DNA of 24,139 nucleotides from Zelonia costaricensis (Eukaryota; Euglenozoa; Kinetoplastea; Trypanosomatida; Trypanosomatidae), in contig JASAOO010003130.1 of the NCBI GenBank assembly GCA_030849075.1, forward strand, positions 1 to 24,139. The letters run 5' to 3'. Below, piece by piece: positions 16,083 through 24,139 of this stretch. The first letter of the stretch is position 1. Each line of letters starts with the position of its first letter. A program made the position numbers and the translations under genes. The notes under the pieces were generated by a model. The model was not told the origin of the DNA. It searched no databases and worked only from the letters and a program-made list of their open reading frames with translations.

Positions 16083-19000
16083 ATGCGCACCGGCAACCAG
16101 CAGCGCTACTACGACATCCTCCGTCGTGAGAATGCCACGCACAAGACGGCGCAGCGCAGCGCAACCCCGGTGAGCACCTTCGGCACGCCCGTGTTGGCCG
16201 GCACGGCGGCGAGTGACTTCACCGCGGCCACCGCCCGCATCACTGCCACGGCACGTGAACGGAACAGCGGCCCCGTCGCCAGCACCGCCGACGCCGCTGC
16301 GTCTTCGTCGTCGCCGTCGCCGACGAAGGTGTACGACCCCATCGCGGAGCTGGGCCTCCCCGGCACCGCCGTCCCCGCCGTGGTCGAGCTCGTCTGCGCG
16401 CGCCGCGGCTTCACCGTGCTGCACCCGAGCTTCCTCCGCTTCGAGCTCCTCCGCTCCCTCGTCGTCGAGCACAACGCCTTCGCGTCACTGCACCACCTCC
16501 TGCTGCCACCACCCGCCACGGCACTGCCCACCTCGTCCTCCCTTTCCGCAACGCCGCCGCTCTCCGACTCCGCCTCCGCCGTGGGGTGGGCCGGAGAGTT
16601 CACAGGACACAACGATGACGGGACTGGCACTCGCGGCCGGCGCCACACACCGGCGCCACCCCTGCACCGCGGGTGCCGGCGGCTCACGCACCTCCACGCC
16701 TCGCACAACTGCCTTCGCGACATCGTTGCCGACACGGACATCGCGCGGCTGCTGCTGCTCGAGCACCTTTCGCTGGCGTACAACCAGCTCACCAACCTCA
16801 ACCGGGTGCTGCGTGCACTCAAGCGGCTGCGCTGTCTGCGCTTCCTGGACCTCCGCGGCAACCCCGTCACGGGCGAGCCGCAGTATCGTCAGCGGTGCAT
16901 CGCCGCCCTGCCACAGGTGGAGGTGCTCGACTGCCAGGTCGTGACCTCTAAGGAGCGCGACGCGGCGGCAGGGGCGCTCGCAGACCGGCCTGCAAGCCAC
17001 GGCACGACCCGCCACCTCACCGACGGGGACGGCGCGCAGCATGGTAGCAGCCACCAGGCCACCGCAGGAGGTCGGCCAGGCACCACGACAGCGACGACAC
17101 GGGCGCTGACGGCCACGGCCCCGTCGTTGCGCAGCGCGGTGGACCCGTTCACCAAGTCCCGCACCGCGCGCGACCTCGAGCGCAAGTACATCGCCTACCT
17201 GCGCCGGCGCCAAGCCGCCGAGGAGGCGGCTGCGCAGGAGGGTGCCTCAGTGCGGCGGACGCAGCAGGAAACATGGGAGGCCTTCCACACCGTGTGGTCG
17301 CTCTCGCAGGCCGGCATGCCGCTCTCCGCAGACGGCTGGCAGAAGACGCAGGCCGCGGCCGCAGCGGCAGCGGCGGCAACGTCAGCAGCAGCGCCCTCGC
17401 CCGCTACAGCCGCGGGTGCGGGCGGAGAGTCGGGTGAGGGTGATGCGGAGCGCCGCGACGTGTCGAGCTCCTTCTCCTTCCCACCGTCCAGCGTGCGACC
17501 GCGGTCGCCCAACTCGCGCGCCGCCTCCACCATCTCCAGCGCGGCGAAGCCTCCCGTGAACGTGGTCATCGATGTGCCGGGCAACCGCCCGCTCTTCCCG
17601 CCCTCCATGTCCACCTCCTCCTTCGCCTCCGTCGTGGCGGCGGCGGCGGCGGCGGCACCGAGGCATGGGGTGGCAGCCGCCACGCCTCGAGGTTGGTCGT
17701 CCTGCAGCAGCAGCATGAGCGCGTCGTCCGGGCCTGCCGTCTTGACGCTGCCCACACTGCACGACAGCATATACTTCAGCACCGTGCGCGGCAACAGCAC
17801 TGCACCGCACGCTGCCGCCTCTGTCCCCCAGCAGCCGCCCCTGCCGGAGGGCAGCCGCATGTTGCCCGCGGCCGGCCCGGACCCGGACCGGCTCGCCACG
17901 CTGCAGTGCACGCTGCGGGCCTCCACGGAAGTCGTGCGCGCCGCAGCAGCAGCCACGCAGCGCGCCGCGGCCGAGGCGTCAGGGGCGAAGAGTGCCGGTG
18001 CAACTGCACGGCGGTCGGCGGCGCCGCCGGCAGGGGCGTCCGCTGCGACGCAGCAGCTGGGGCGTGACCGGGCCGCTTCGGGCCGGCGCACCCTGACGGC
18101 GCCGCCCTCGTCCAAAGCGTCTGTCGCCTCCGGAGCCGCAGCCGCAGCCGCAGCCCCAGCGGCGGCCGTGCCGGTGGAGCTCAGCACGCTGCGCGTCATT
18201 CAGGAGACCAAATATGCCGTGATCCCGCCGCCGTGGGAGGCGTCCACGTCCCTCTCGGCCTCGCGGGGATCCCACGTGGCAACGCCGACCACGCCGGGCC
18301 CCCTGCACGCGACCGGCACCGTCTCCGCTGCCACGGCGCAGCAGGAGGCCCTCGCCGAGGTGCTCGCGCTCCTCTACGACTTCTACGCGCCTGAGGAGCT
18401 GAGCGCGCTGGAGGGCGAGTACGGCGGCGCGGAGCTGCTGCGGCTGCTTCCACTGCAGGAGTGGCTCAGTACCACCGACACCGTGAGCCCGGCGGTGGCG
18501 GCGCGGCAGGCAATGAAGACCCTGTCGCGGCCCGACAGCGCCTTCAACGCCCCCGCGGGAGGCGCTGGCGCGGGTGCCGCGGCTGGGAACGGCGGCAATG
18601 CCGGAGGCGGGAGCCGCAGTGCGGCCTCGCCGGCCACAGACCGCAAGCGCGGCCCCGCGACGAAGGGCGCACCGCACGGCGGGGGCGCCGGGGTCTCGCT
18701 GACGTCGCGTGGGGGTCAGGCGGACGCCGCAGGGGGGCCCGCCACCGCCACCGCGGCCCTGGCCGCCGCCCGCGCCACGCTGCCGGTCGACCCGCACCTC
18801 GTCTGGCAGCTGCTGACCGGCCCGCTCATCGTGGCAGGCAGCAGCCCGGGCGTCGTCGTGGTGTGCGGCAAGGGGGCCCTGGACAAGACTGGCGGCGGCA
18901 CCGCAGCAGGAGCCGCAGCGCCGTCCGCCGTCCCTTCGGGTGGCGCCGGGGCGAGCGCCGCACCCGGGGCTGGCGCAACCGCCGCAGCGGCCGCTGGTGG

Positions 19001-20012
19001 GCCGCCGCCCCCTCCGTCCGCGGGGGGTGCGAGTCCGTCGGCCGCCGCAGCAGCTGGTGGGGCCTCCCTGCAGGACCCAGAGGCGGTGCAGCACCTCGTG
19101 CGCCCCCTCGGCGCCTACGAGCCGCACGTGCTTGGGCCGCTGCTGTCCCTCCTGCGTGCCCCCGTCACCGAGGCGCAGGAGCAGGCCATGTGCGACGCCA
19201 TCGCACGCTTCCACGCCGTGCACGAGCGTGTCACGGCGGCTGCCGCCTCGGCGGTTGCTTCCGCGACGCGGGCGAGCACTGCCGAGCCGCCGCCGCGCTG
19301 GAACGCTGGCAACGCCGCCGCGGTGCGTGGAAAGGGGGACTCGCTGTCGGCCCCGCTGGTGGCGGCCGACGACGCGGCCGGCGGTGGTGGTGCAGCAGCA
19401 GCGGCCGCCGCGGCGGAGGCGCGGCGCAAGAAGGCGGCCGCGGCGGCGACGAGGAGCCCGCTGTCGAGCCCCGCCAGCTCTCCGTCCCTGTCCCTCGCCA
19501 CCTCCTTGAGTGCGCAGGCGCTGGCGGGTCGCTCGTCAGCCAAGGCAGCGCAGCTCCTGCAGCAGCAGCTTCAGCAGCAGCTCCAGCTCCAGCTCCAGCG
19601 CACCACCGTCACGGCGCAGCTCAGCCTCGTCGCCGTGCTCACGGCGCTCCTCTTCTCGCCTGCGTTTGTGCGGTCACGGGTGGCGCTGATGGAGGAGCAG
19701 TTGGCTAGCGCGGCGACGGCGACGGCGGCGGCCGGCGTGATCACGGCGGCGGATCATGTTGCCGCAAAGCGAGGAGCCGCCAACGCGACCATGCCGCCCC
19801 CGCCCTCCGCCAGCGCCACCATCACCACCCCCGCACGGCTCTCGCGCCTGTTCCAGCGCGTGCAGGCGGTGCGCATGCATGCCGCCCGCCTCGACGCCGC
19901 CACAGCAACGCCCGGCCCGTCCACGGCTCCGCACCACGATGTCTTCCGCTTTGTGGAGCCGACCCTGGTGCTCGCCGCCTTCGCGGAACGCAACTTGAGT
20001 GGCATCGCGTAA
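16083..20012 (+). CDS. Large leucine-rich-repeat protein with low-complexity tail
   Basis: The product has 1309 residues. Residues about 100-145 and 196-290 carry leucine-rich repeats of the U2A'/SDS22-like type, with the signatures LTHLHASHNCL, LEHLSLAYNQLTNL and LRFLDLRGNPVTG, closed by a cap ending VEVLDC. A histidine- and proline-rich insertion of about 50 residues splits the repeats. The rest is Ala/Ser/Gly-rich and probably disordered, with better-conserved-looking islands near 757-797 (FYAPEELSALEGEYGG), 902-918, 1000-1050, 1176-1207 and 1255-1309, and a Gln/Leu stretch (1158-1172). There is no presequence or membrane segment. LRRs of this type mediate protein binding, and many trypanosomatid proteins with them are in the flagellum, but nothing here proves that. 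The start is the first ATG after the acceptor. Its codon use matches the neighbours. The low-complexity regions are likely to vary in length between species. Confidence 0.9.
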   Translation: MRTGNQQRYYDILRRENATHKTAQRSATPVSTFGTPVLAGTAASDFTAATARITATARERNSGPVASTADAAASSSSPSPTKVYDPIAELGLPGTAVPAVVELVCARRGFTVLHPSFLRFELLRSLVVEHNAFASLHHLLLPPPATALPTSSSLSATPPLSDSASAVGWAGEFTGHNDDGTGTRGRRHTPAPPLHRGCRRLTHLHASHNCLRDIVADTDIARLLLLEHLSLAYNQLTNLNRVLRALKRLRCLRFLDLRGNPVTGEPQYRQRCIAALPQVEVLDCQVVTSKERDAAAGALADRPASHGTTRHLTDGDGAQHGSSHQATAGGRPGTTTATTRALTATAPSLRSAVDPFTKSRTARDLERKYIAYLRRRQAAEEAAAQEGASVRRTQQETWEAFHTVWSLSQAGMPLSADGWQKTQAAAAAAAAATSAAAPSPATAAGAGGESGEGDAERRDVSSSFSFPPSSVRPRSPNSRAASTISSAAKPPVNVVIDVPGNRPLFPPSMSTSSFASVVAAAAAAAPRHGVAAATPRGWSSCSSSMSASSGPAVLTLPTLHDSIYFSTVRGNSTAPHAAASVPQQPPLPEGSRMLPAAGPDPDRLATLQCTLRASTEVVRAAAAATQRAAAEASGAKSAGATARRSAAPPAGASAATQQLGRDRAASGRRTLTAPPSSKASVASGAAAAAAAPAAAVPVELSTLRVIQETKYAVIPPPWEASTSLSASRGSHVATPTTPGPLHATGTVSAATAQQEALAEVLALLYDFYAPEELSALEGEYGGAELLRLLPLQEWLSTTDTVSPAVAARQAMKTLSRPDSAFNAPAGGAGAGAAAGNGGNAGGGSRSAASPATDRKRGPATKGAPHGGGAGVSLTSRGGQADAAGGPATATAALAAARATLPVDPHLVWQLLTGPLIVAGSSPGVVVVCGKGALDKTGGGTAAGAAAPSAVPSGGAGASAAPGAGATAAAAAGGPPPPPSAGGASPSAAAAAGGASLQDPEAVQHLVRPLGAYEPHVLGPLLSLLRAPVTEAQEQAMCDAIARFHAVHERVTAAAASAVASATRASTAEPPPRWNAGNAAAVRGKGDSLSAPLVAADDAAGGGGAAAAAAAAEARRKKAAAAATRSPLSSPASSPSLSLATSLSAQALAGRSSAKAAQLLQQQLQQQLQLQLQRTTVTAQLSLVAVLTALLFSPAFVRSRVALMEEQLASAATATAAAGVITAADHVAAKRGAANATMPPPPSASATITTPARLSRLFQRVQAVRMHAARLDAATATPGPSTAPHHDVFRFVEPTLVLAAFAERNLSGIA

Positions 20013-20932
20013 TCGAAGGTGCGGCCCGGCGGCAGACAGGGGCTGAGCGTTGAGGCCGGCGTCAACGCCAGGGCACAACGGCGCCTTCCCTCACCCCACC
20101 CCACCCCCCGCCCACCCTTGGCCGTGCCCGATGGTCCTGAAGAGTCCCGCAGCGACGCCGTCCATTGACGCCGTCACCACAACCAACGATTGGGGCGTCC
20201 AGTTCCAATGCGGGGGGGGGGGAAGCCACTTCTCGCCACCTACGTTCATCCATCGCTGTACATAGCATTTTGACTCATGCGTCACTCTCGGTGTATCGAC
20301 GCTCATCGTGTCTATCACTCTCTTCTCTGTTCTTCTCGATCTTGCGTGTGCGCGGGACGCACCCCCCCCCCTCCTCCTTGCACCTTGGAGAGCGCCTCCC
20401 TTGGGTCTCTCCTAAGCCTGTCCACCACGCGCGCGCTGCGGCGCCATGGCGGCACTTCCTTTCTCCTCCTCCTCCGCGATGTCTGTCTTGCCCTGCCTTC
20501 GTGTATCTATATTTGTGTGTGTATCTACGTGCGGAGGTGGCCACTGTGTGTGTGGGCGTGGAGGTGTCAGCAGAATGGTCGTGGATGCCCTTGTAGACTC
20601 GCTTGCATGCGTGTACCTGTTTCTGCTTTAACAGCCGTACGCACCTGGCTCTTCCTTCCCCTGCCCCCCCCCTCCCTTATGTCTCAATCCTCGGCCACCA
20701 CTGCCACCCACTGCTAGCGGCGATTCAGCAGCTGAGTTACCCGGTGGATGGCTCTCACCTCTATTACATGTAGTCCTCCTTCTGCCATTTTTACTACGAC
20801 CTGTCTCGTTTACCTCTACCCCTTCTCCGTTCAACGGACCGGCCGTCTTGTGCGCCGTGCTTGAGGGGGCGCAGGAACCACCACCACCACCGCCATCAGC
20901 AGCACGACCCTTCCTCGTTGACCGGTATTTGT

Positions 20933-20938
<6 letters not shown>

Positions 20939-20964
<26 letters not shown>
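20939..20964 (+). repeat. (GT)n repeat
   Basis: An uninterrupted GT run of about 13 units in the spacer before HSCB, followed by a short imperfect continuation. Confidence 0.9.
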
Positions 20965-21520
20965 TTGTGTGTTGCACGTGTAGAGAAGATCAAGCGCACT
21001 GGATGTACGCGAGAGACGCGGGGGGCTGCAAAGCCAAAAAGGAAAGGGGACGGAGGGAGGTCGCCAGGCGGCTCCTGCGAAGGGTTGCCGGTACCGTGCC
21101 GCGCACTTCCGAAGCCGGCAGCTCCGCTGGGCCCCCTCCCCCCACCGCTCCCCCACCACACCCTCCCCCGCCCTCACTATCCTCTGCTGCGTTGTCAGTG
21201 CGTGCAATTCGACGACGTGCCCGTGTACCTCGTCGCACCTGCGGGCTACGCGCGACACGTGCCCGCCGTCTCACCCCCGTCCCGCCTCACACCTAGAAAC
21301 CCAAACCGGATCTCCCTCTGTTCGCTCCCTCGCACGTTGCAGGCGTCGTGAAGCGCCGCCTGAGACCCCGCGCAGCGCCCACCACCCCCACCCCCCCCCC
21401 CGTCGTGCCTCCACCTCTCCTCCCATGAGGCGGCGCAGCGAGCCGCGAGTCGCGTCCTCGGGAGGACCGACCTGCCAAGCAGATGCGCCGCCTCCGTTAC
21501 TCGGTCACGGGCTCGCCAAC

Positions 21521-21617
21521 ATTTCTCTCCCTCCCTCCCCCCCCCCTCGCCACCGCTCGAAACGCCGTCATGTCCTCCTCATCCGCCTGCATACTTCTCC
21601 ACCACTTCCGGTTCAAG
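21521..21617 (+). promoter_or_regulatory. Candidate trans-splice acceptor for HSCB
   Basis: A C/T tract at 21521-21550 is followed by C-rich sequence with no AG until 21616-21617. A second AG follows at 21621-21622. The leader of about 81-85 nt has no ATG before 21703. The ATG at 21570 lies upstream of the acceptor and would be removed. Confidence 0.6.
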
Positions 21618-21702
21618 CACAGCGCCCAACGCGCGGTCCCACACTCCGCACAACTTCTCCCCACCAGCTACATTACCACCACCCACGCCAACGCATTCAC
21701 TC

Positions 21703-22581
21703 ATGTTCGCCTCGTGCACTCTCCTCGCCCAGCGTCGACTGGCTCGCCAGCTCGGGCTGCATCGCACGACGCTCGCGGCAGCCACCGCGACGGCGACCGC
21801 ACCGCTGTGGACCACGCGGCGCTGCGGCTCCACATCGGCGCCCGCCGGCGTCAGCCCCGCGGCGAGTGGCAAGGGCAACTTCTTTGACTTCTTCAAGTTG
21901 CCGAAGCACCCCGAGCTGGACGGCGCGGCGCTGCAGAAGACGTACCACAACCTGCAGCGCCTCGTGCACCCCGACCAGCAGCAGGTGCAGGCGCAGGCCC
22001 AGGAGAAGCAGCGGCAGATGGCCGAGGCGGCCGAGGTGCCGCAAGCCGTCGCCGCCTCCAACGAGCCCCCGCCGGCCGCGGCGTCGAAGGGACGCGGCGG
22101 TCCGTGCATTCCCGAGGACGGGGCGAAGAGCAGCGTGGACGTCTCCACCTACGCGAACGCCGCCTACGAGACGCTGCGGTCGCCGTACGGCCGCTGCCGC
22201 TACCTCTCCCGCCTCGTCAAGGCCGCCGAGGTGAAGGGCAGCGCGCTGACCCCCGCGGAGGAGGAGGAGCTTCTCGTGGAGGACGACCGCCGCACAATGC
22301 AGGCGCGTGACGTGCAGCCCGATGCGCCGATGACGGAGGAGTTCCTGACGGAGCTGCTCGCGATGAACGAGCTCATCTTCGGCAGTGAGGCAGAGGACGA
22401 GGACGTGCAGCGGCGGTGGGCGGTGCTGCGGCACGACTTGGAGGACCGCTCTGTCGGCTACTTCCAGGACGCCGTGAAGAGCTGGAACGCTAAGGACACG
22501 GCCAACTTCCACAACGTGGTGCGGGAGTGGACGTACGTGCACAACGCGCTGAACAACCTGAAGGAGCGCATGGCTCAGTAA
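21703..22581 (+). CDS. HSCB: Mitochondrial Fe-S cluster co-chaperone HscB/Jac1
   Basis: The product has 292 residues. It is a J-protein that delivers the Fe-S scaffold IscU to the mitochondrial Hsp70 and stimulates its ATPase. Residues 1-45 are an Arg-rich presequence. The J domain begins NFFDFFKLP at 59-67, which matches the YFxLFGLP start of bacterial HscB, and has the key His-Pro-Asp motif at 89-91. The typical HscB block NAAYETLRSPYGRCRYLSRL (about 152-171) follows, and the C-terminal three-helix client domain lies at about 200-292 (FLTELLAMNELI, then NALNNLKERM at the end). The loop after HPD is about 57 residues, Gln/Ala-rich, and clearly longer than in bacteria. The N-terminal zinc-binding cysteines found in the animal protein are absent, as in yeast Jac1. 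The start is the first ATG after the acceptor and gives the presequence. A general DnaJ is unlikely, since the C-terminal part is HscB-specific. Confidence 0.94.
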   Translation: MFASCTLLAQRRLARQLGLHRTTLAAATATATAPLWTTRRCGSTSAPAGVSPAASGKGNFFDFFKLPKHPELDGAALQKTYHNLQRLVHPDQQQVQAQAQEKQRQMAEAAEVPQAVAASNEPPPAAASKGRGGPCIPEDGAKSSVDVSTYANAAYETLRSPYGRCRYLSRLVKAAEVKGSALTPAEEEELLVEDDRRTMQARDVQPDAPMTEEFLTELLAMNELIFGSEAEDEDVQRRWAVLRHDLEDRSVGYFQDAVKSWNAKDTANFHNVVREWTYVHNALNNLKERMAQ

Positions 22582-23870
22582 GTGTGTTTGTGCAGCGAGC
22601 ACGTGACAGGACGCCTCGCCCCTCGTGCTGTTCACTGCGTCTCTTTTCCAGTGCACTGTGGGAGGAGGAGCGGGCGAGGGGCGGGGAGATGTGGTGTGAG
22701 GTCGTCGGGATGCGGCGCGCCACCGCCTTTCTCACAGCGGTGCGTGCGAGTGTGTCGACGACCTTGTTTATGCGTGACGGCTCTCGGCGGAGGTGCTGCC
22801 CTGCAACAACCCGCATCACGTGGCGTCGCGCTCCTGCACTGCAATCGCCTCTTCTTTACCCGCGGCCGCCGGCACCAACCACCACGCCGCACCCCCCCCC
22901 CCCCACTTCCTGCTGACCGCTTCAGCGACCTGTCTTCTTCTTCTTCGTCTATTCCTGCGCTTCGCACACGCAAACACCCACACAGACACACACTCTCTAT
23001 ACCCCCAGCGACTCGGTCCCCCCTCCCCTCCGTTGGCCGCCGCCACCACCACCGCTGTTATTCCGCCTCACACCCATACACGCCCCCTCCCCTAACGCAC
23101 CCCGTGCCAGACGACCACCCTCTCCCTCCTCGTCACCCCCTCCCTCACTCTGCCTATTAGGGGGTCGCCGGCTGCGTCTCTCCATAGCGACCTGCAACAG
23201 CCTACGCTCGTAACCTCCCCAGCCCCCACTGTCTACAACGTCCGCCACGCGCACGATCCATGAACGTGACCTGAAACACACAAGAGACGCAATGCTCGAA
23301 GCTCGGCTCGTTTCAGCGGTGATGAGGCTGCACTGTAGCGCGGCCGAACTCCGCGTACCCCGGCGTCGACTTCTTCGGTACCATCTGCGTCTAGACTGCC
23401 TTGCCCCCCCCCACTCCACTCTCCCCCCTCTGCCTCCTCCCCACTGCTATCCCTTCCGCCCTCCGTGTCTTCACGGCTGACCACTGGCCTTGTCACACGC
23501 GGTCACACCCACACCCCACCCTCCTCAACACTCCCTCCTTCCCGCCAGAACGCGCAGTGCAAGGTGTCTCTGAGTGTGTGTACGCCGCAAGTTGTGCCCA
23601 CACACGCACCGACCTCGTGAAATCGAATACACTCCTCGCGCTGCCAGAGCCGCACACATCGACGACGGACTGTGCGCACGTGTGTGTGTGTGTGCCACTC
23701 GATTCTCGAGGCACGCCGTCTGGAGCATCTACGCAGTGGCGTCGTGAGTGCACAGAGTATACGCACACCCACGCACCGTAGGTCCATCGCCTGTGCCCCG
23801 CGACGATCGCCTGCGCCGGTCTCGCAGTTCCTCCCTTCTCTTTTGTTCTGACCTCGTTAGATACGGTGCT

Positions 23871-23889
23871 GTGTGTGTGTGTGTGTGTG
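23871..23889 (+). repeat. (GT)n repeat
   Basis: A short GT run followed by imperfect GT/CT continuation to about 23913, then C-rich (CCCCCA)n-like sequence at about 23920-23938. Confidence 0.85.
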
Positions 23890-24052
23890 CCTGTGTGTGT
23901 GTCTGTGCGTGTGCACCACCACCCCCACCCCCACCCCACACCTCTCTATTTCGTTGCCACTCACTCGCCGCCTTTACTCCACACGCCCCACCCACCCACC
24001 CACGCACGCACGCACGAGTAGCTCGGCTGTTGATGTATGCTTCACATGTAAA

Positions 24053-24119
24053 GCCGCCCCCTCCCTCCCCCTCCCCCCTCCCCTCTGCCTCGCTTTCACA
24101 ACACCCGCACAAACTCCAG
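24053..24119 (+). promoter_or_regulatory. Candidate trans-splice acceptor for a gene beyond the window
   Basis: A dense C/T tract at 24053-24096 is followed by sequence without AG until CCAG at 24116-24119. It matches the pattern before the seven genes in this window and predicts a + strand start codon shortly after 24139. Confidence 0.45.
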
Positions 24120-24139
24120 AAAAAGGACAAAGCACCGCA

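Larger units (their letters stand above)
20013..21702. other. Spacer between the LRR gene and HSCB
   Basis: No gene is supported in these 1.7 kb. The stretch contains a G10 run at about 20212-20221, a GT array at 20939-20964, and many C/T tracts. Several tracts followed by AG before 21500 have no gene after them and could be unused or minor acceptors. The frame at 21425-22234 overlaps HSCB and is a shadow. Confidence 0.75.
22582..24139. other. Gene-free spacer at the end of the window
   Basis: No gene was found. The stretch is made of C/T tracts, CA and GT repeats and mixed UTR-like sequence. A GT array lies at 23871-23889. Frames on both strands are low-complexity. A C/T tract near the end looks like the acceptor of a gene that starts beyond the window. 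Confidence 0.75.

Overview
The window looks like nuclear DNA of a trypanosomatid, most likely a Leishmania-type species (Leishmaniinae). All seven convincing genes are intronless and lie on the + strand. They are GC-rich, with many G/C third positions and long alanine-rich stretches. The spacers are full of (GT)n/(CA)n repeats and long C/T tracts, and every gene has a pyrimidine tract followed by an AG a short distance before its start. This is the layout of a polycistronic unit processed by spliced-leader trans-splicing. No bacterial signals, tRNA, rRNA or CRISPR were seen.

Layout: 1-2271 is a gene-free, repeat-rich spacer that contains a 69-bp exact duplication around a single N. Next come an RGG-rich mitochondrial RNA-binding protein (2272-3261) and a second mitochondrial protein (4410-5258) that appears to share a small domain with it. 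A very large helical protein of unknown function follows (6175-10638), then pyruvate dehydrogenase E1 beta (11431-12480). A 2.5-kb gene-free stretch precedes an LSM8-like Sm protein (14956-15357). The last two genes are a large leucine-rich-repeat protein with low-complexity tails (16083-20012) and the mitochondrial Fe-S co-chaperone HscB/Jac1 (21703-22581). A further spacer ends with what looks like the splice acceptor of the next gene.

Four of the seven products carry probable mitochondrial presequences: the RGG protein, its neighbour, PDH E1 beta and HscB. LSM8 is nuclear (U6 snRNA). From memory, not checked, the order matches a block of Trypanosoma brucei chromosome 3 around genes 3.1760-3.1820 (Jac1, LRR protein, LSm8, PDH E1 beta, hypothetical, hypothetical, TbRGG3), and PDH E1 beta lies on chromosome 25 of Leishmania. 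In trypanosomatids gene order says little about shared function, so the neighbourhood is better read as conserved synteny than as an operon.

No clearly new system is present. The best leads are a roughly 55-residue module seen once in the RGG protein and twice in its neighbour, a probable assembly-derived duplication at the N, a possible degenerate retroposon carrying a perfect hairpin at about 14.1-14.7 kb, and an upstream ORF in one leader.
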